Assembly: GCA_023434265.1 (NCBI GenBank)
Contig: JAEYTA010000061.1
Location: 1-11,432 of the forward strand
From: Pseudomonadota bacterium
GTDB taxonomy: Bacteria > Pseudomonadota > Alphaproteobacteria > Caulobacterales > Caulobacteraceae
Length of the DNA: 11,432 nt
Direction of reading: 5' to 3'
Shown here: positions 1 through 6,450 of the stretch, piece after piece
Numbering within the stretch: the first letter of the stretch is position 1
Layout: every line of letters starts with the position of its first letter
Notes under the pieces: generated by a model
Seen by the model: only the letters and a program-made list of their open reading frames with translations
Told to the model about the DNA's origin: nothing
The model's database searches: none
Position numbers and translations under genes: made by a program

Positions 1-1091
1 ATCTGGGCCTTCATCTTGGCCACGCCCGGCAGCAGGCCCATGATGCCCTGCAGGCCGCCCATGCGCTTCATCTGCTGCAGCTGGCCCATCAGGTCGTCGA
101 GGTCGAACTGGCCCTTGGCCAGCTTCCTCGCCATCTTCTCGGCCTTGGCCTGGTCCAGCTCCTGGCTGGCCTTCTCCACCAGGGCCACGATGTCGCCCTG
201 GCCGAGGATGCGTCCGGCCACGCGGCGGGCGTCGAACACCTCCAGCGCGTCGACCTTCTCGCCGGCCCCGAGATACTTGATCGGCAGGCCGGTGACGGCC
301 CGCATCGACAGCATGGCCCCGCCGCGGCCGTCGCCGTCGGCGCGGGTCAGGATCAGGCCGGTCAGCGGCAGGCGCTCGTGGAAGGCCTTGGCGGTGCGCA
401 CCGCGTCCTGACCGGTCAGGCTGTCGGCGACGAGGAGGGTCTCGACCGGCTTCGCCACCTGGGCGACCTCGGCCACCTCGGCCATCAGGCCTTCGTCCAG
501 CGTGATCCGGCCGGCGGTGTCGAGGATCAGGACGTCGAAGCCCTGCAGCTTCGCCGAGGACAGCGCGCGCCGGGTGATCTGGACCGCGCTCTCGCCCTGC
601 ACGATCGGCAGGGTGGCGACCTCGATCTGCTCGCCCAGCTTGGCCAGCTGTTCCATGGCCGCCGGACGCCGCGTGTCCAGCGAGGCCATCATGACCTTCT
701 TGCGGTCGAACTTCGTCAGCCGCAGCGCCAGCTTGGCGGAGGTGGTGGTCTTGCCCGAGCCTTGCAGGCCCGTCATCAGCACGACGGCCGGCGGCGTGGC
801 GTTGGTGTTGAGCGGAACCGGCTCCTCGCCGCCCAGCATCTCGACCAGGCCGTCGTAGACGATCTTGATCACCTGGTCGGCGGGCTTGACCGAGCGGATG
901 ACCTCCTCGCCGGTGGCTCGCTCGGTGGCGAAGGCGATGAAGTCCTTGACGACCGGCAGGGCGACGTCGGCCTCGAGCAGGGCCACGCGCACCTCGCGCA
1001 TGGCTTCGGCCACGTCCTTCTCGGACAGGGCGCCACGCCCGGTGATCCGGTCGAAGACGCCTGTCAGCCGCTCGTTCAGAGCCTCGAACAT
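1..1091 (-). CDS. ffh: Signal recognition particle GTPase Ffh (5' part, truncated by window edge)
   Basis: Ffh binds 4.5S RNA and signal sequences of nascent inner-membrane proteins and, with FtsY, delivers ribosomes to the translocon in a GTP-dependent cycle. About 363 codons are visible, read leftward from ATG at 1091 (N-terminus MFEALNERLTGVFDRITGRG). The N domain carries the ALLEADV motif near residues 37-43. The G domain has the P-loop GLQGSGKT at residues 108-115, DTRRPAAMEQL from residue 139, DTAGR at 191-195 and the TRADGDGRGGA closing loop from 249. These positions match the usual bacterial Ffh. The visible part ends as the M domain begins (a Met-rich stretch with LQQMKRMGG), so most of the RNA- and signal-binding M domain lies outside the window. 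An AAAGGG ribosome-binding site sits 5 nt before the start. No stop codon interrupts the frame. The identification is secure; only the C-terminus is unseen. Confidence 0.97.
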   Translation of the reverse strand, partial: MFEALNERLTGVFDRITGRGALSEKDVAEAMREVRVALLEADVALPVVKDFIAFATERATGEEVIRSVKPADQVIKIVYDGLVEMLGGEEPVPLNTNATPPAVVLMTGLQGSGKTTTSAKLALRLTKFDRKKVMMASLDTRRPAAMEQLAKLGEQIEVATLPIVQGESAVQITRRALSSAKLQGFDVLILDTAGRITLDEGLMAEVAEVAQVAKPVETLLVADSLTGQDAVRTAKAFHERLPLTGLILTRADGDGRGGAMLSMRAVTGLPIKYLGAGEKVDALEVFDARRVAGRILGQGDIVALVEKASQELDQAKAEKMARKLAKGQFDLDDLMGQLQQMKRMGGLQGIMGLLPGVAKMKAQ

Positions 1092-1135
1092 CCAAACCCT
1101 TTCATGCGCGGTCCCGCGGCTCCATACGACGACGG

Positions 1136-1163
1136 CCCCCGTGGACGATCACGTCGACGGGGG
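1136..1163 (-). other. Strong hairpin in the presumed ffh 5' leader
   Basis: Bases 1136-1142 pair with 1157-1163 (seven pairs, CCCCCGT with ACGGGGG). After one G-G mismatch (1143/1156), 1144-1147 pair with 1152-1155, closing a 4-nt loop at 1148-1151. Eleven of twelve positions pair. It lies about 45 bp upstream of the ffh start and downstream of the candidate ffh promoter, so it would be transcribed as leader RNA. No U-tract follows on either strand, which argues against a simple intrinsic terminator. Its function is unknown. Confidence 0.5.
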
Positions 1164-1240
1164 GTTCTCGCCCACCTCGTCCGGCCGGGCCGGGGTCGTG
1201 TGGGAGGAGACGCGAGGTTCACTTGCGCCGGAAGCGGCGG

Positions 1241-1269
1241 CTTATGGCGGAAAACCCCGGCGAAGACAA
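1241..1269 (-). promoter_or_regulatory. Candidate sigma70-type promoter for ffh
   Basis: On the minus strand TTGTCT (1264-1269, 4/6 to the -35 consensus) is separated by exactly 17 bp from CATAAG (1241-1246, 4/6 to the -10 consensus). Transcription would begin near 1234, giving a leader of about 140 nt. This is motif matching by eye, not proof. Confidence 0.35.
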
Positions 1270-1411
1270 GGCGGCGGCCGCCGGCGGGTGATCACTGTTC
1301 AGCTTTCGGCGAATTCATCCAGCGTCGCAGTTTCGCCGCCGAAGGCACACGAGGTTGCAACAGCGCGGCCGTACCCGTTTGCCGTCGCCGCCAAGAGCGA
1401 CCGCATCCCTC

Positions 1412-1417
1412 AAGGAG
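1412..1417 (+). promoter_or_regulatory. Ribosome-binding site deciding the GTG start of the first UrcA gene
   Basis: AAGGAG ends 6 nt before GTG at 1424. It sets the start there rather than at the upstream in-frame codon at 1355, which would add a non-signal-like, arginine-rich extension in front of a good signal peptide. Confidence 0.75.
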
Positions 1418-1423
1418 ATCGCC

Positions 1424-1726
1424 GTGAAACTGTTCGCTTCTCTCGCCGCCGTCCTGACCCTCGCCGCCGCCGGCTCCGCCTCGGCCCACGAGGCGCGCAT
1501 CGCCTGGGGCGACCTCGACCTGTCGACCGCCGCCGGGGCCGACGCGCTCGACGCCCGTCTCGACGCCGCCGCGCGCAAGATGTGTCGCGACGCGCGCCGG
1601 CCCGGCAGCCGCCTGGGCGACCAGGCCTTCTGCCTCTCCGCCTTCCGCAGCGAGGCCATCCGCCAGCTGCCGGGAACGGCCCAGGTCGACTACGCCCTGA
1701 GCCGCCTGCCGCTGGTCGACGCCTGA
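1424..1726 (+). CDS. UrcA family secreted small protein (copy 1)
   Basis: This 100-residue protein starts at GTG 1424 behind a good AAGGAG site. Residues 1-21 form a signal peptide (hydrophobic core AAVLTLAAAG, likely cleavage after ASA before His22), so it should be exported to the periplasm or beyond. The mature part has the UrcA-family signature: GDLDLST near residues 29-35, an alanine-rich helix with AARKMC (Cys54), a second cysteine (Cys70) and EAIRQLP near residues 75-81. The Cys54/Cys70 pair could form a disulfide once exported. UrcA-family proteins are small, of unknown function and common in Caulobacterales and Sphingomonadales. A paralogue follows at 1902 in the same direction. Family assignment comes from recognised motifs; the molecular role is unknown. 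Confidence 0.85.
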   Translation: MKLFASLAAVLTLAAAGSASAHEARIAWGDLDLSTAAGADALDARLDAAARKMCRDARRPGSRLGDQAFCLSAFRSEAIRQLPGTAQVDYALSRLPLVDA

Positions 1727-1733
1727 CCGCGGC

Positions 1734-1767
1734 GCGGCGGGAGCCGATCCCCAGCGGCTCCCGCCGC
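1734..1767 (+). terminator. Hairpin downstream of UrcA copy 1, probable terminator without U-tract
   Basis: Bases 1734-1746 pair perfectly with 1755-1767 (13 bp, GC-rich) around an 8-nt loop, beginning 8 bp after the stop codon. No run of T follows, so it could terminate weakly, protect the mRNA 3' end or separate expression of the two UrcA genes. Confidence 0.55.
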
Positions 1768-1791
1768 CATAAGGCCGACTTGTTGATAGCG

Positions 1792-1817
1792 TGGCGGTTC
1801 TCGGTCTGAAACCGCCA
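1792..1817. repeat. Inverted repeat upstream of UrcA copy 2
   Basis: TGGCGGTT at 1792-1799 pairs with AACCGCCA at 1810-1817 around a 10-nt spacer. It lies between the two UrcA genes, 85 bp before the second start codon. It could be an operator-like dyad or a leader hairpin. No specific regulator is recognised. Confidence 0.35.
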
Positions 1818-1901
1818 TTCTGTCACGATCAGGCTCTGGCGGTCGTCACATCACGCAATCATCTGGCTTGTGTCGCAACCCCGCGACGTGGAGCCCTTTC
1901 G

Positions 1902-2222
1902 ATGACCCGCACCCTGCTTTCCGTCGCCGGCGCCGTCCTCCTGTACGCCGCCCCCGCCGCCGCCCAGGACGCCGTGCGCGTGCCGTTCGGCGACCTCGAC
2001 CTGTCGACCGGCGCCGGCGCCGCCGCCTTCGACCAGCGCGCCGCCGAGGCCGCCCGCGACGCCTGCCGTCGCGGCCCCGCCAACATGGTCGACACCACCT
2101 GCGTCAAGCTGGTCCAGCGCGAGATCGTGCGCCAGCTGCCGCCGGCGCGGCAGGACGACTACGCCCGCGCCCGTCGCGGCGAACGCGTCCTGGCCATGGT
2201 CGCCCCGGCCTGGCCGGCGTAG
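1902..2222 (+). CDS. UrcA family secreted small protein (copy 2)
   Basis: This 106-residue paralogue of the upstream gene starts at ATG 1902, with GTGGAG about 8 nt upstream as a ribosome-binding site. Residues 1-21 are a signal peptide (core VAGAVLLYAA, likely cleavage after AAA before Gln22). The mature region repeats the family pattern: FGDLDLST near 29-36, EAARDAC (Cys55), a second cysteine (Cys67) and EIVRQLP near 74-80. The tail after DYARARR, ending in APAWPA, is longer and unrelated to copy 1. The two genes share a 22-bp identical stretch over the GDLDLST codons but differ much elsewhere, so the duplication is old or purifying selection acts mainly on this motif. A 175-bp gap and a hairpin separate them, so they need not be one operon. 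Function is unknown. Confidence 0.85.
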   Translation: MTRTLLSVAGAVLLYAAPAAAQDAVRVPFGDLDLSTGAGAAAFDQRAAEAARDACRRGPANMVDTTCVKLVQREIVRQLPPARQDDYARARRGERVLAMVAPAWPA

Positions 2223-2263
2223 AGCCCGTCGCCGGCGTCCACCTTCGGGGGCGTATTCGATCC

Positions 2264-2290
2264 ACCCGGCATCTACCCGGCATCCACCCG
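2264..2290. repeat. Short tandem repeat of an 11-bp unit
   Basis: ACCCGGCATCT (2264-2274) is followed directly by ACCCGGCATCC (2275-2285) and a partial third unit ACCCG (2286-2290). It lies in the gap between UrcA copy 2 and the terminator. It may be slippage-derived and has no evident role. Confidence 0.6.
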
Positions 2291-2301
2291 CCGGACAGTC
2301 G

Positions 2302-2331
2302 AAGGGCCCGCGGATCGCTCCGCGGGCCCTT
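2302..2331. terminator. Bidirectional terminator between UrcA copy 2 and the M3 peptidase gene
   Basis: AAGGGCCCGCGGA (2302-2314) pairs perfectly with TCCGCGGGCCCTT (2319-2331) around the 4-nt loop TCGC. This 13-bp stem lies between two convergent genes, 6 bp from the peptidase stop codon, and is near-symmetric, so it can serve both transcripts. Only a short T run closes each side. Confidence 0.75.
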
Positions 2332-2337
2332 GTCGCG

Positions 2338-4515
2338 TCAGTTGGTCGGGAAGCCCCGCACCTTCAGCAGCGCCCGCACGTCCGGGTCGCGGCCGCGGAA
2401 GCGGCGGTAGGCCTCGCCGCGGTCCGAGGAGTTGCCCTCGGACAGGATGATCGCCTTGTAGCGGGCGGCGATGTCCGGATTGAACACGTCGCCCGACTCC
2501 TCGAAGTAGGCCCAGGTGTCGGCGTCCATCACCTCCGACCACAGATAGCTGTAATAGCCGGCCGAGTAGGCGTCCGAGGTGAACAGGTGGTTGAACTGCG
2601 GCAGGCGGTGCCGCATCACGATCTCCCGGGGCATGCCGTAACGGGCCAGGCTCTCGCGCTCGAAGGCGTCCGGATCGGTCGGCGGATCGGCGCGCGTGTG
2701 CAGGTCCATGTCGACCAGGGCCGAGGACAGGTAGCTGACCGTGGCGTAGCCCTGGTTGAAGGTCTGCGAGGCCTCGATCTTGTCGACCAGCGCCTGCGGC
2801 ATCGGCTGGCCGGTCTCCACGTGCTTCATGTAGCCGTCGAGGATCGGCCGGCTCAGCACCCAGTGCTCGTGCACCTGCGAGGGATACTCGACGTAGTCGC
2901 GCGGCGTCGTCGACAGGCCCGGATAGGTGATCCGGTACGACAGATAGTGCAGGGCGTGTCCGAACTCGTGGAACAATGTCTCCGCGTCATCCAGCGAAAT
3001 CAGCACCGGCGCGTCGCCTTCGGCCTTGATAAAGTTGTTGTTATTGGAGGCCAGCACGTTCTTGACCCCGTCATAGGTCGAGTAGCCGCGATAGCTGGTC
3101 ATCCACGCCCCCGACCTCTTGCCCGGCCGGGCGTAGTCGTCGGCGTAGTAGAGGCCGGCGGGGCGGCCGTGGTCCCTGACCTCGTAGACCACCACGTCCG
3201 GATGCCAGACCGGCACCGTCCCGGCGGGCAGGCGCTGGAAGGTGAAGCCGTACAGGCGCTCGGCCATGTGGAAGGAGCCGGCGCGGACGTTGTTCAGCTC
3301 GAAATACGGCTTCAGCTCGTTCTGATCGAGGTCGTACTTCTGCTTCCGCACCTTCTCGGCATAGTACAGATAGTCCCACGGCTCGATGTCGTGGCCGGCG
3401 ATGGCGCGCATGTCGGCGACCTCTTCGGCGACGCGGGCCTTGGCGGGCTCCCACACCCGCATCATCAGGTCCATGGCCGCCTCGGGGGTGCGGGCCATGG
3501 TGTCCTGCATGCGCCAGGCGGCGTGATGCGGGAAACCCAGCAGCCGCGCCCGCTGGGCCCGCAGGCGGACGATCTCGGCGATGGTGGCGTTGGTGTCGTT
3601 GGCGTCGCCGTTGTCGCCGCGGTTGACGAACTTGCGCCAAACCTGCTCGCGCAGGGCGCGATCGTCGGCGAAGCTGAGGAAGGGATCGACGCTCGAGCGC
3701 GTGTTGACGATCACCCAGCCCTGCAGGTTGCGGGCCCGCGCGGCGGCGGCGGCGGCGGCCTTGTTCGACTCCGGCATGCCGGCCATGCCGGCCTCGGTCG
3801 GGATCACCGTCCAGGTCTTCTCGTCGTTGACGACCTTTTGCGAGAAGGCGGTGAAGGCGTTCGACAGGGCGGTGTTGATGCGGCCCAGCTCGGCCTTGCC
3901 GGCGGCGTCCAGCGCCGCGCCGTTGCGGATGAAGGCGTCGCGGGTGCGCTCGGCCAGCCGGGTCTGCTCCGGCGTCAGCCCCATCTCGTGCGCTTCGTCG
4001 GCGACCCTTCGGATGCGGGCGAACAGCGGCTCGTTGAAGATGATCTCGTCGCCGGCCGCGGAGAGCAGCGGCGACACCTCGGCGTCCAGCGCCTGGTAGT
4101 CGTCGGAGCCGATGTTCTGGGTCATCACCCCGAACAGGCTGGTGGCCCGGTCCAACGGCTCGCCGGCCATCTGGTAGGGAACGAGGGTGTTGGCGAAGGT
4201 CGGATCGTCGGCCTGGTTGGCGATGGCCGCGATCTCCGCGCGCTGCAGGTCGATGCCCTCGAGAATGGCTTCGCGCAGCTTGGCGGCGGTGACCTTGTCC
4301 CACGGAGGCACGCCCTGATAGGGGCCGGTCCACGGCTGCAGCAGTTCGGCGCGCGGCGCCTGAACCGGCAGCACGGCGCGGCCGATGCGAGCGTCCTCGG
4401 CCAAGGAGGCCGGCGTCTGGCCGGTTCCGCCCATGCCCGCGTCCATGCCGTTCGCGGCGCAGCCCGACAGGGCCATGAAGCTCCCTCCGGCGATGAGAAG
4501 GTGACGTCTGTGCAT
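2338..4515 (-). CDS. M3 family zinc metallopeptidase, lipoprotein (peptidyl-dipeptidase Dcp / oligopeptidase A type)
   Basis: This 725-residue enzyme is predicted to cleave short peptides outside the cytoplasm. The start at ATG 4515 has ACGGAG about 6 nt upstream. Residues 1-19 are a lipoprotein signal (basic MHRRH, hydrophobic stretch, lipobox LSGC with Cys19), so the mature protein should be lipid-anchored in the envelope. The catalytic domain has HEFGHALH with zinc ligands His516 and His520 and catalytic Glu517. Glu543 in DYVEYPSQ is the third zinc ligand by alignment with the family pattern DFVExPSQ. The substrate-binding segment has His643 and the tyrosines of AGYYSYLWSEV (Tyr654, Tyr655, Tyr657). 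The length is as expected for the family plus the signal. A short polyalanine run near residues 253-259, encoded by GCC repeats, is a surface-loop-like oddity. The gene stands alone, divergent from murI and convergent with UrcA copy 2. Sequence alone cannot separate dipeptidyl carboxypeptidase from oligopeptidase activity. Confidence 0.93.
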   Translation of the reverse strand: MHRRHLLIAGGSFMALSGCAANGMDAGMGGTGQTPASLAEDARIGRAVLPVQAPRAELLQPWTGPYQGVPPWDKVTAAKLREAILEGIDLQRAEIAAIANQADDPTFANTLVPYQMAGEPLDRATSLFGVMTQNIGSDDYQALDAEVSPLLSAAGDEIIFNEPLFARIRRVADEAHEMGLTPEQTRLAERTRDAFIRNGAALDAAGKAELGRINTALSNAFTAFSQKVVNDEKTWTVIPTEAGMAGMPESNKAAAAAAARARNLQGWVIVNTRSSVDPFLSFADDRALREQVWRKFVNRGDNGDANDTNATIAEIVRLRAQRARLLGFPHHAAWRMQDTMARTPEAAMDLMMRVWEPAKARVAEEVADMRAIAGHDIEPWDYLYYAEKVRKQKYDLDQNELKPYFELNNVRAGSFHMAERLYGFTFQRLPAGTVPVWHPDVVVYEVRDHGRPAGLYYADDYARPGKRSGAWMTSYRGYSTYDGVKNVLASNNNNFIKAEGDAPVLISLDDAETLFHEFGHALHYLSYRITYPGLSTTPRDYVEYPSQVHEHWVLSRPILDGYMKHVETGQPMPQALVDKIEASQTFNQGYATVSYLSSALVDMDLHTRADPPTDPDAFERESLARYGMPREIVMRHRLPQFNHLFTSDAYSAGYYSYLWSEVMDADTWAYFEESGDVFNPDIAARYKAIILSEGNSSDRGEAYRRFRGRDPDVRALLKVRGFPTN

Positions 4516-4554
4516 GTGAAGCTCCGTGACTGCCGAACGTTCCGGGTGCGGGAC

Positions 4555-4582
4555 CCTATGCCCTCGGCGCCCTGACTGTCAC
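4555..4582 (-). promoter_or_regulatory. Candidate promoter for the M3 peptidase gene
   Basis: On the minus strand GTGACA (4577-4582, 5/6 to the -35 consensus) and CATAGG (4555-4560, 3/6 to the -10 consensus) are 16 bp apart. The match is by eye. It overlaps the region expected to hold the oppositely oriented murI promoter. Confidence 0.35.
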
Positions 4583-4592
4583 CTGAACCGAC

Positions 4593-4598
4593 TGTAAT
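4593..4598 (+). promoter_or_regulatory. Candidate -10 element for murI
   Basis: TGTAAT matches the -10 consensus at 5 of 6 bases and lies 45 bp before the murI start. The best -35-like hexamer upstream is CTGACT (4572-4577, 15-bp spacer), which is only moderate. Confidence 0.3.
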
Positions 4599-4643
4599 CT
4601 TCGCCGGTGGACGCGACCCGGCCGTGCGTCTAAAGCGCGCGGC

Positions 4644-5504
4644 ATGGCGATTGGCGTATTCGACTCCGGCGTGGGCGGACTGACGGTCCACCGCGAACTG
4701 ACCCGCCGCTTTCCGGAGCGGGACTTCGTCTATCTGGCCGACCAGGCCAACGCCCCCTATGGCGGCCGCGGCGGCGAAGAGATCGTCGACCTGACCCGGG
4801 CCGGCTGCGAACGCCTGTTCGAGGCCGGGGCCAGCGTCATCGTGCTGGCCTGCAACACCGCCTCGGCCATCGCACTGCGCCGCCTGCAGCAGACCTGGGC
4901 GCCCTCGCTGCGCGAGCGCTACGGCCGGCCGGTCAACATCCTCGGCATCATCGTGCCGACGATCGAGGCGGCCACCGGCCTGCCCTGGTCGTACGAAGCC
5001 GAGCGCGACCGGCTGGAGGGCGAGAAGAAGGAGGCGATCGAGATCACCGGCGTGTTCTGCACCGCCGCCACCGCCATGAGCCGGGTCTACGAGATCGAGA
5101 TCGACAAGCGGCGCGAGGATCTGGCGGTCTTCTCGGAAGCCTGCCCCGGCCTCGCCGGCCTAATCGAACTGGGCGCCCCGGCCGAGGAGCTGGAGGTGGT
5201 GGTGCGCGACCACGTCGACGCCCTGCGCCGGCGCATCGGCCGCCAGCCCGACAAGGCCATTCTCGGCTGCACCCACTACGAAATCGTCGCCGACCTGTTC
5301 GCCGCCGCCCTGCCGCCGGGGACGCCGGTGATCCACCAGCCCACGGCCGTCGCCGACGCCCTGGACCGCTATTTCCAGCGCCATCCCGAATACGCGCTCG
5401 GCGGCGCCGGCCGGCGCGATTTCCTGACCACCGGCAAGCCCGGGCCGCAGTCGGAACTGGTCAGCCAGTTCTGGGGCGAACCGCTGACCTTCCAGGCCGC
5501 CTGA
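4644..5504 (+). CDS. murI: Glutamate racemase (Asp/Glu racemase family)
   Basis: Glutamate racemase interconverts L- and D-glutamate in the cytoplasm, supplying D-Glu for peptidoglycan. This 286-residue protein has FDSGVGG at residues 6-12 (substrate-binding Asp7, Ser8), the APYGGR motif near 37-42, the first catalytic cysteine Cys70 in LACNTAS and the second, Cys209, in LGCTHYE, followed by His211. Both catalytic cysteines are therefore present. The central region is unusual: the typical V-E-P-G turn reads IIVPTIEAA, and a charged insertion of about 20 residues (roughly 113-133, rich in Glu/Lys/Arg) precedes the ITGVFCTAAT strand. The C-terminal part is also divergent. The ATG start at 4644 has no obvious Shine-Dalgarno sequence, but FDSGVGG at residue 6 leaves little room for another start. 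Racemase family membership is very likely; exact substrate (Glu rather than Asp) is inferred from the motif set. Confidence 0.87.
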   Translation: MAIGVFDSGVGGLTVHRELTRRFPERDFVYLADQANAPYGGRGGEEIVDLTRAGCERLFEAGASVIVLACNTASAIALRRLQQTWAPSLRERYGRPVNILGIIVPTIEAATGLPWSYEAERDRLEGEKKEAIEITGVFCTAATAMSRVYEIEIDKRREDLAVFSEACPGLAGLIELGAPAEELEVVVRDHVDALRRRIGRQPDKAILGCTHYEIVADLFAAALPPGTPVIHQPTAVADALDRYFQRHPEYALGGAGRRDFLTTGKPGPQSELVSQFWGEPLTFQAA

Positions 5505-5563
5505 CCGAGTCGGCTTGACGAAGGCCGCGCTCCGGGCGCGGATGCCGGTAGGAGGACCACCGC

Positions 5564-6091
5564 ATGAAACGCCTGTCGCTCGCCCTCGTCGCCCTCGCCC
5601 TGTCGGCCGGCGCGGCCAACGCCGAGGTGACGAGCCGCTCAGAGAACGGCTTCACCCTGACCTACGAGCGCGCGGTCTCCGCGGCGCCCGAAGCCGTGCT
5701 GGACGCCATCGCCGGTCCCGCCGCCTGGTGGAGCGACGCCCACACCTATTCCGGCAGCGCCGCCAACATCACCATCGATCTGCGCCCGGGCGGCTGCTGG
5801 TGCGAGGCCCTGCCCGGCGGCGGGGTCAAGCACGCCGAAGCGGTGCTGGTCTGGCCCGAACGGCGCATGGTCCGCTTCGACGCGCCCTTCGGCCCGCTGC
5901 AGGACATCGGCGCGGACGCGGTTCTGACGATGAGCTGGGCGGACTCGGCGGACGGCACCGCGCGCCTGCTGAAATGGACCTTCGTCGTCACCGGCCCGGG
6001 CGCCGGGGCCATGGCCGACCCCGTCGACGGCGTCATGGCCGAGCAGTTCGGCCGGCTGGCCGACCACCTCTCCGAAGCGCCGGCGGCGTGA
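5564..6091 (+). CDS. SRPBCC (START-like fold) family protein with signal peptide
   Basis: This 175-residue protein starts at ATG 5564, 7 nt after a strong GGAGGA site (5551-5556). Residues 1-20 look like a cleavable signal peptide (SLALVALALSAG core, ANA before Glu21), so it should be periplasmic, which is less common for this mostly cytosolic fold. The mature part fits the SRPBCC/AHSA1 pattern: a first strand and helix with APEAVLDAIAGPAAWW near residues 44-59, a RPGGCWCE turn near 78-85, central strands including VKHAEAVLVWPERRMVRFD, and a long C-terminal helix (MAEQFGRLADHL). Such folds bind hydrophobic ligands in a cavity; no ligand can be named here. The stop codon overlaps the start of the next gene by 4 nt, so the two are translationally coupled. 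Confidence 0.8.
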   Translation: MKRLSLALVALALSAGAANAEVTSRSENGFTLTYERAVSAAPEAVLDAIAGPAAWWSDAHTYSGSAANITIDLRPGGCWCEALPGGGVKHAEAVLVWPERRMVRFDAPFGPLQDIGADAVLTMSWADSADGTARLLKWTFVVTGPGAGAMADPVDGVMAEQFGRLADHLSEAPAA

Positions 6092-6450
6092 CCGCGCCCG
6101 CCGACGCCGCCGATCGGCTCCGGGACTTCGGCCTGACCTATCCGGAGGCGCACTTAAAAAGCCCATGGCCCGGGCACGCCGACCTGGCGCTGCGCGACAA
6201 GACCTTCGCCTACCTCAGCGCCGCCGGCGAGCCGTTCAGCCTGTCCTGCAAGCTGCCCTTCACCGCCGCCGAGGCGCGCGAATTGCCGTTCGTCACGCCG
6301 ACCGGGTACGGCCTCGGCAAGAGCGGCTGGGTCACGGCCGTCTGGCCCCGGGGCGGCGGCGATCCGATGCCCATGTTCCGGGCGTGGATCGACGAGAGCT
6401 ACCGCGCCCAGGCGCCGAAACGCCTGGCCGCGCAGGCGCCGGCTCCCTAG
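6088..6450 (+). CDS. MmcQ/YjbR family protein
   Basis: This 120-residue protein is read from GTG 6088, which overlaps the preceding stop codon (GTGA), implying translational coupling to the SRPBCC gene. The family pattern is clear: RLRDFGLTYPEAHLKSPW near residues 10-27, then LRDKTFAYLS, a strand with FSLSCKLP, VTPTGYGLGKSGWVTAVW near 69-86 and a C-terminal helix WIDESYRAQAPKRL. MmcQ/YjbR proteins have a CyaY-like fold and are sometimes called DNA-binding, but the cellular role is poorly known. A KSP segment and the GLGKSGWV turn are typical conserved positions. The 3' end meets the convergent ahpD gene on a shared CTAG, leaving no room for a terminator. No signal peptide is present, so unlike its partner it should be cytoplasmic. 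Confidence 0.85.
   Translation: MTAPADAADRLRDFGLTYPEAHLKSPWPGHADLALRDKTFAYLSAAGEPFSLSCKLPFTAAEARELPFVTPTGYGLGKSGWVTAVWPRGGGDPMPMFRAWIDESYRAQAPKRLAAQAPAP

Larger units (their letters stand above)
1092..1423. other. 332-bp divergent intergenic region between ffh and the first UrcA gene
   Basis: No convincing gene is seen here on either strand; the open frames crossing it are unbroken only because of high GC. It holds a candidate ffh promoter (1241-1269), a strong hairpin in the presumed ffh leader (1136-1163) and the AAGGAG site of the rightward UrcA gene (1412-1417). I looked for the conserved 4.5S/SRP RNA apical-loop motif, which could plausibly lie beside ffh, and did not find it. Confidence 0.7.

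Noticed and set aside
1092..1423. 4.5S/SRP RNA beside ffh
   Set aside because: The conserved apical GGTCAGG/GGAAGGAAGCAGC motif of SRP RNA was looked for on both strands and not found. The hairpin at 1136-1163 has no SRP RNA features.
378..1427. Long plus-strand open frames over ffh (350 codons) and neighbouring frames near 502-858 and 865-1809
   Set aside because: They are antisense shadows of ffh and of the UrcA region. The ffh motifs (GLQGSGKT, DTAGR, TRADGDGRGG) are on the minus strand.
3071..4333. A 420-codon minus-strand frame out of phase with the peptidase
   Set aside because: Same strand but different phase; the product is an arginine/proline-rich sequence without a domain. The peptidase frame carries HEFGH and the lipobox.
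2587..4575. A 662-codon open frame on the plus strand, opposite the M3 peptidase gene
   Set aside because: It mirrors the peptidase codons in antisense. Its translation is rich in Val/Gly/Arg/His with no recognisable domain, and the minus strand carries a full catalytic enzyme. Long antisense frames are expected at this GC content.
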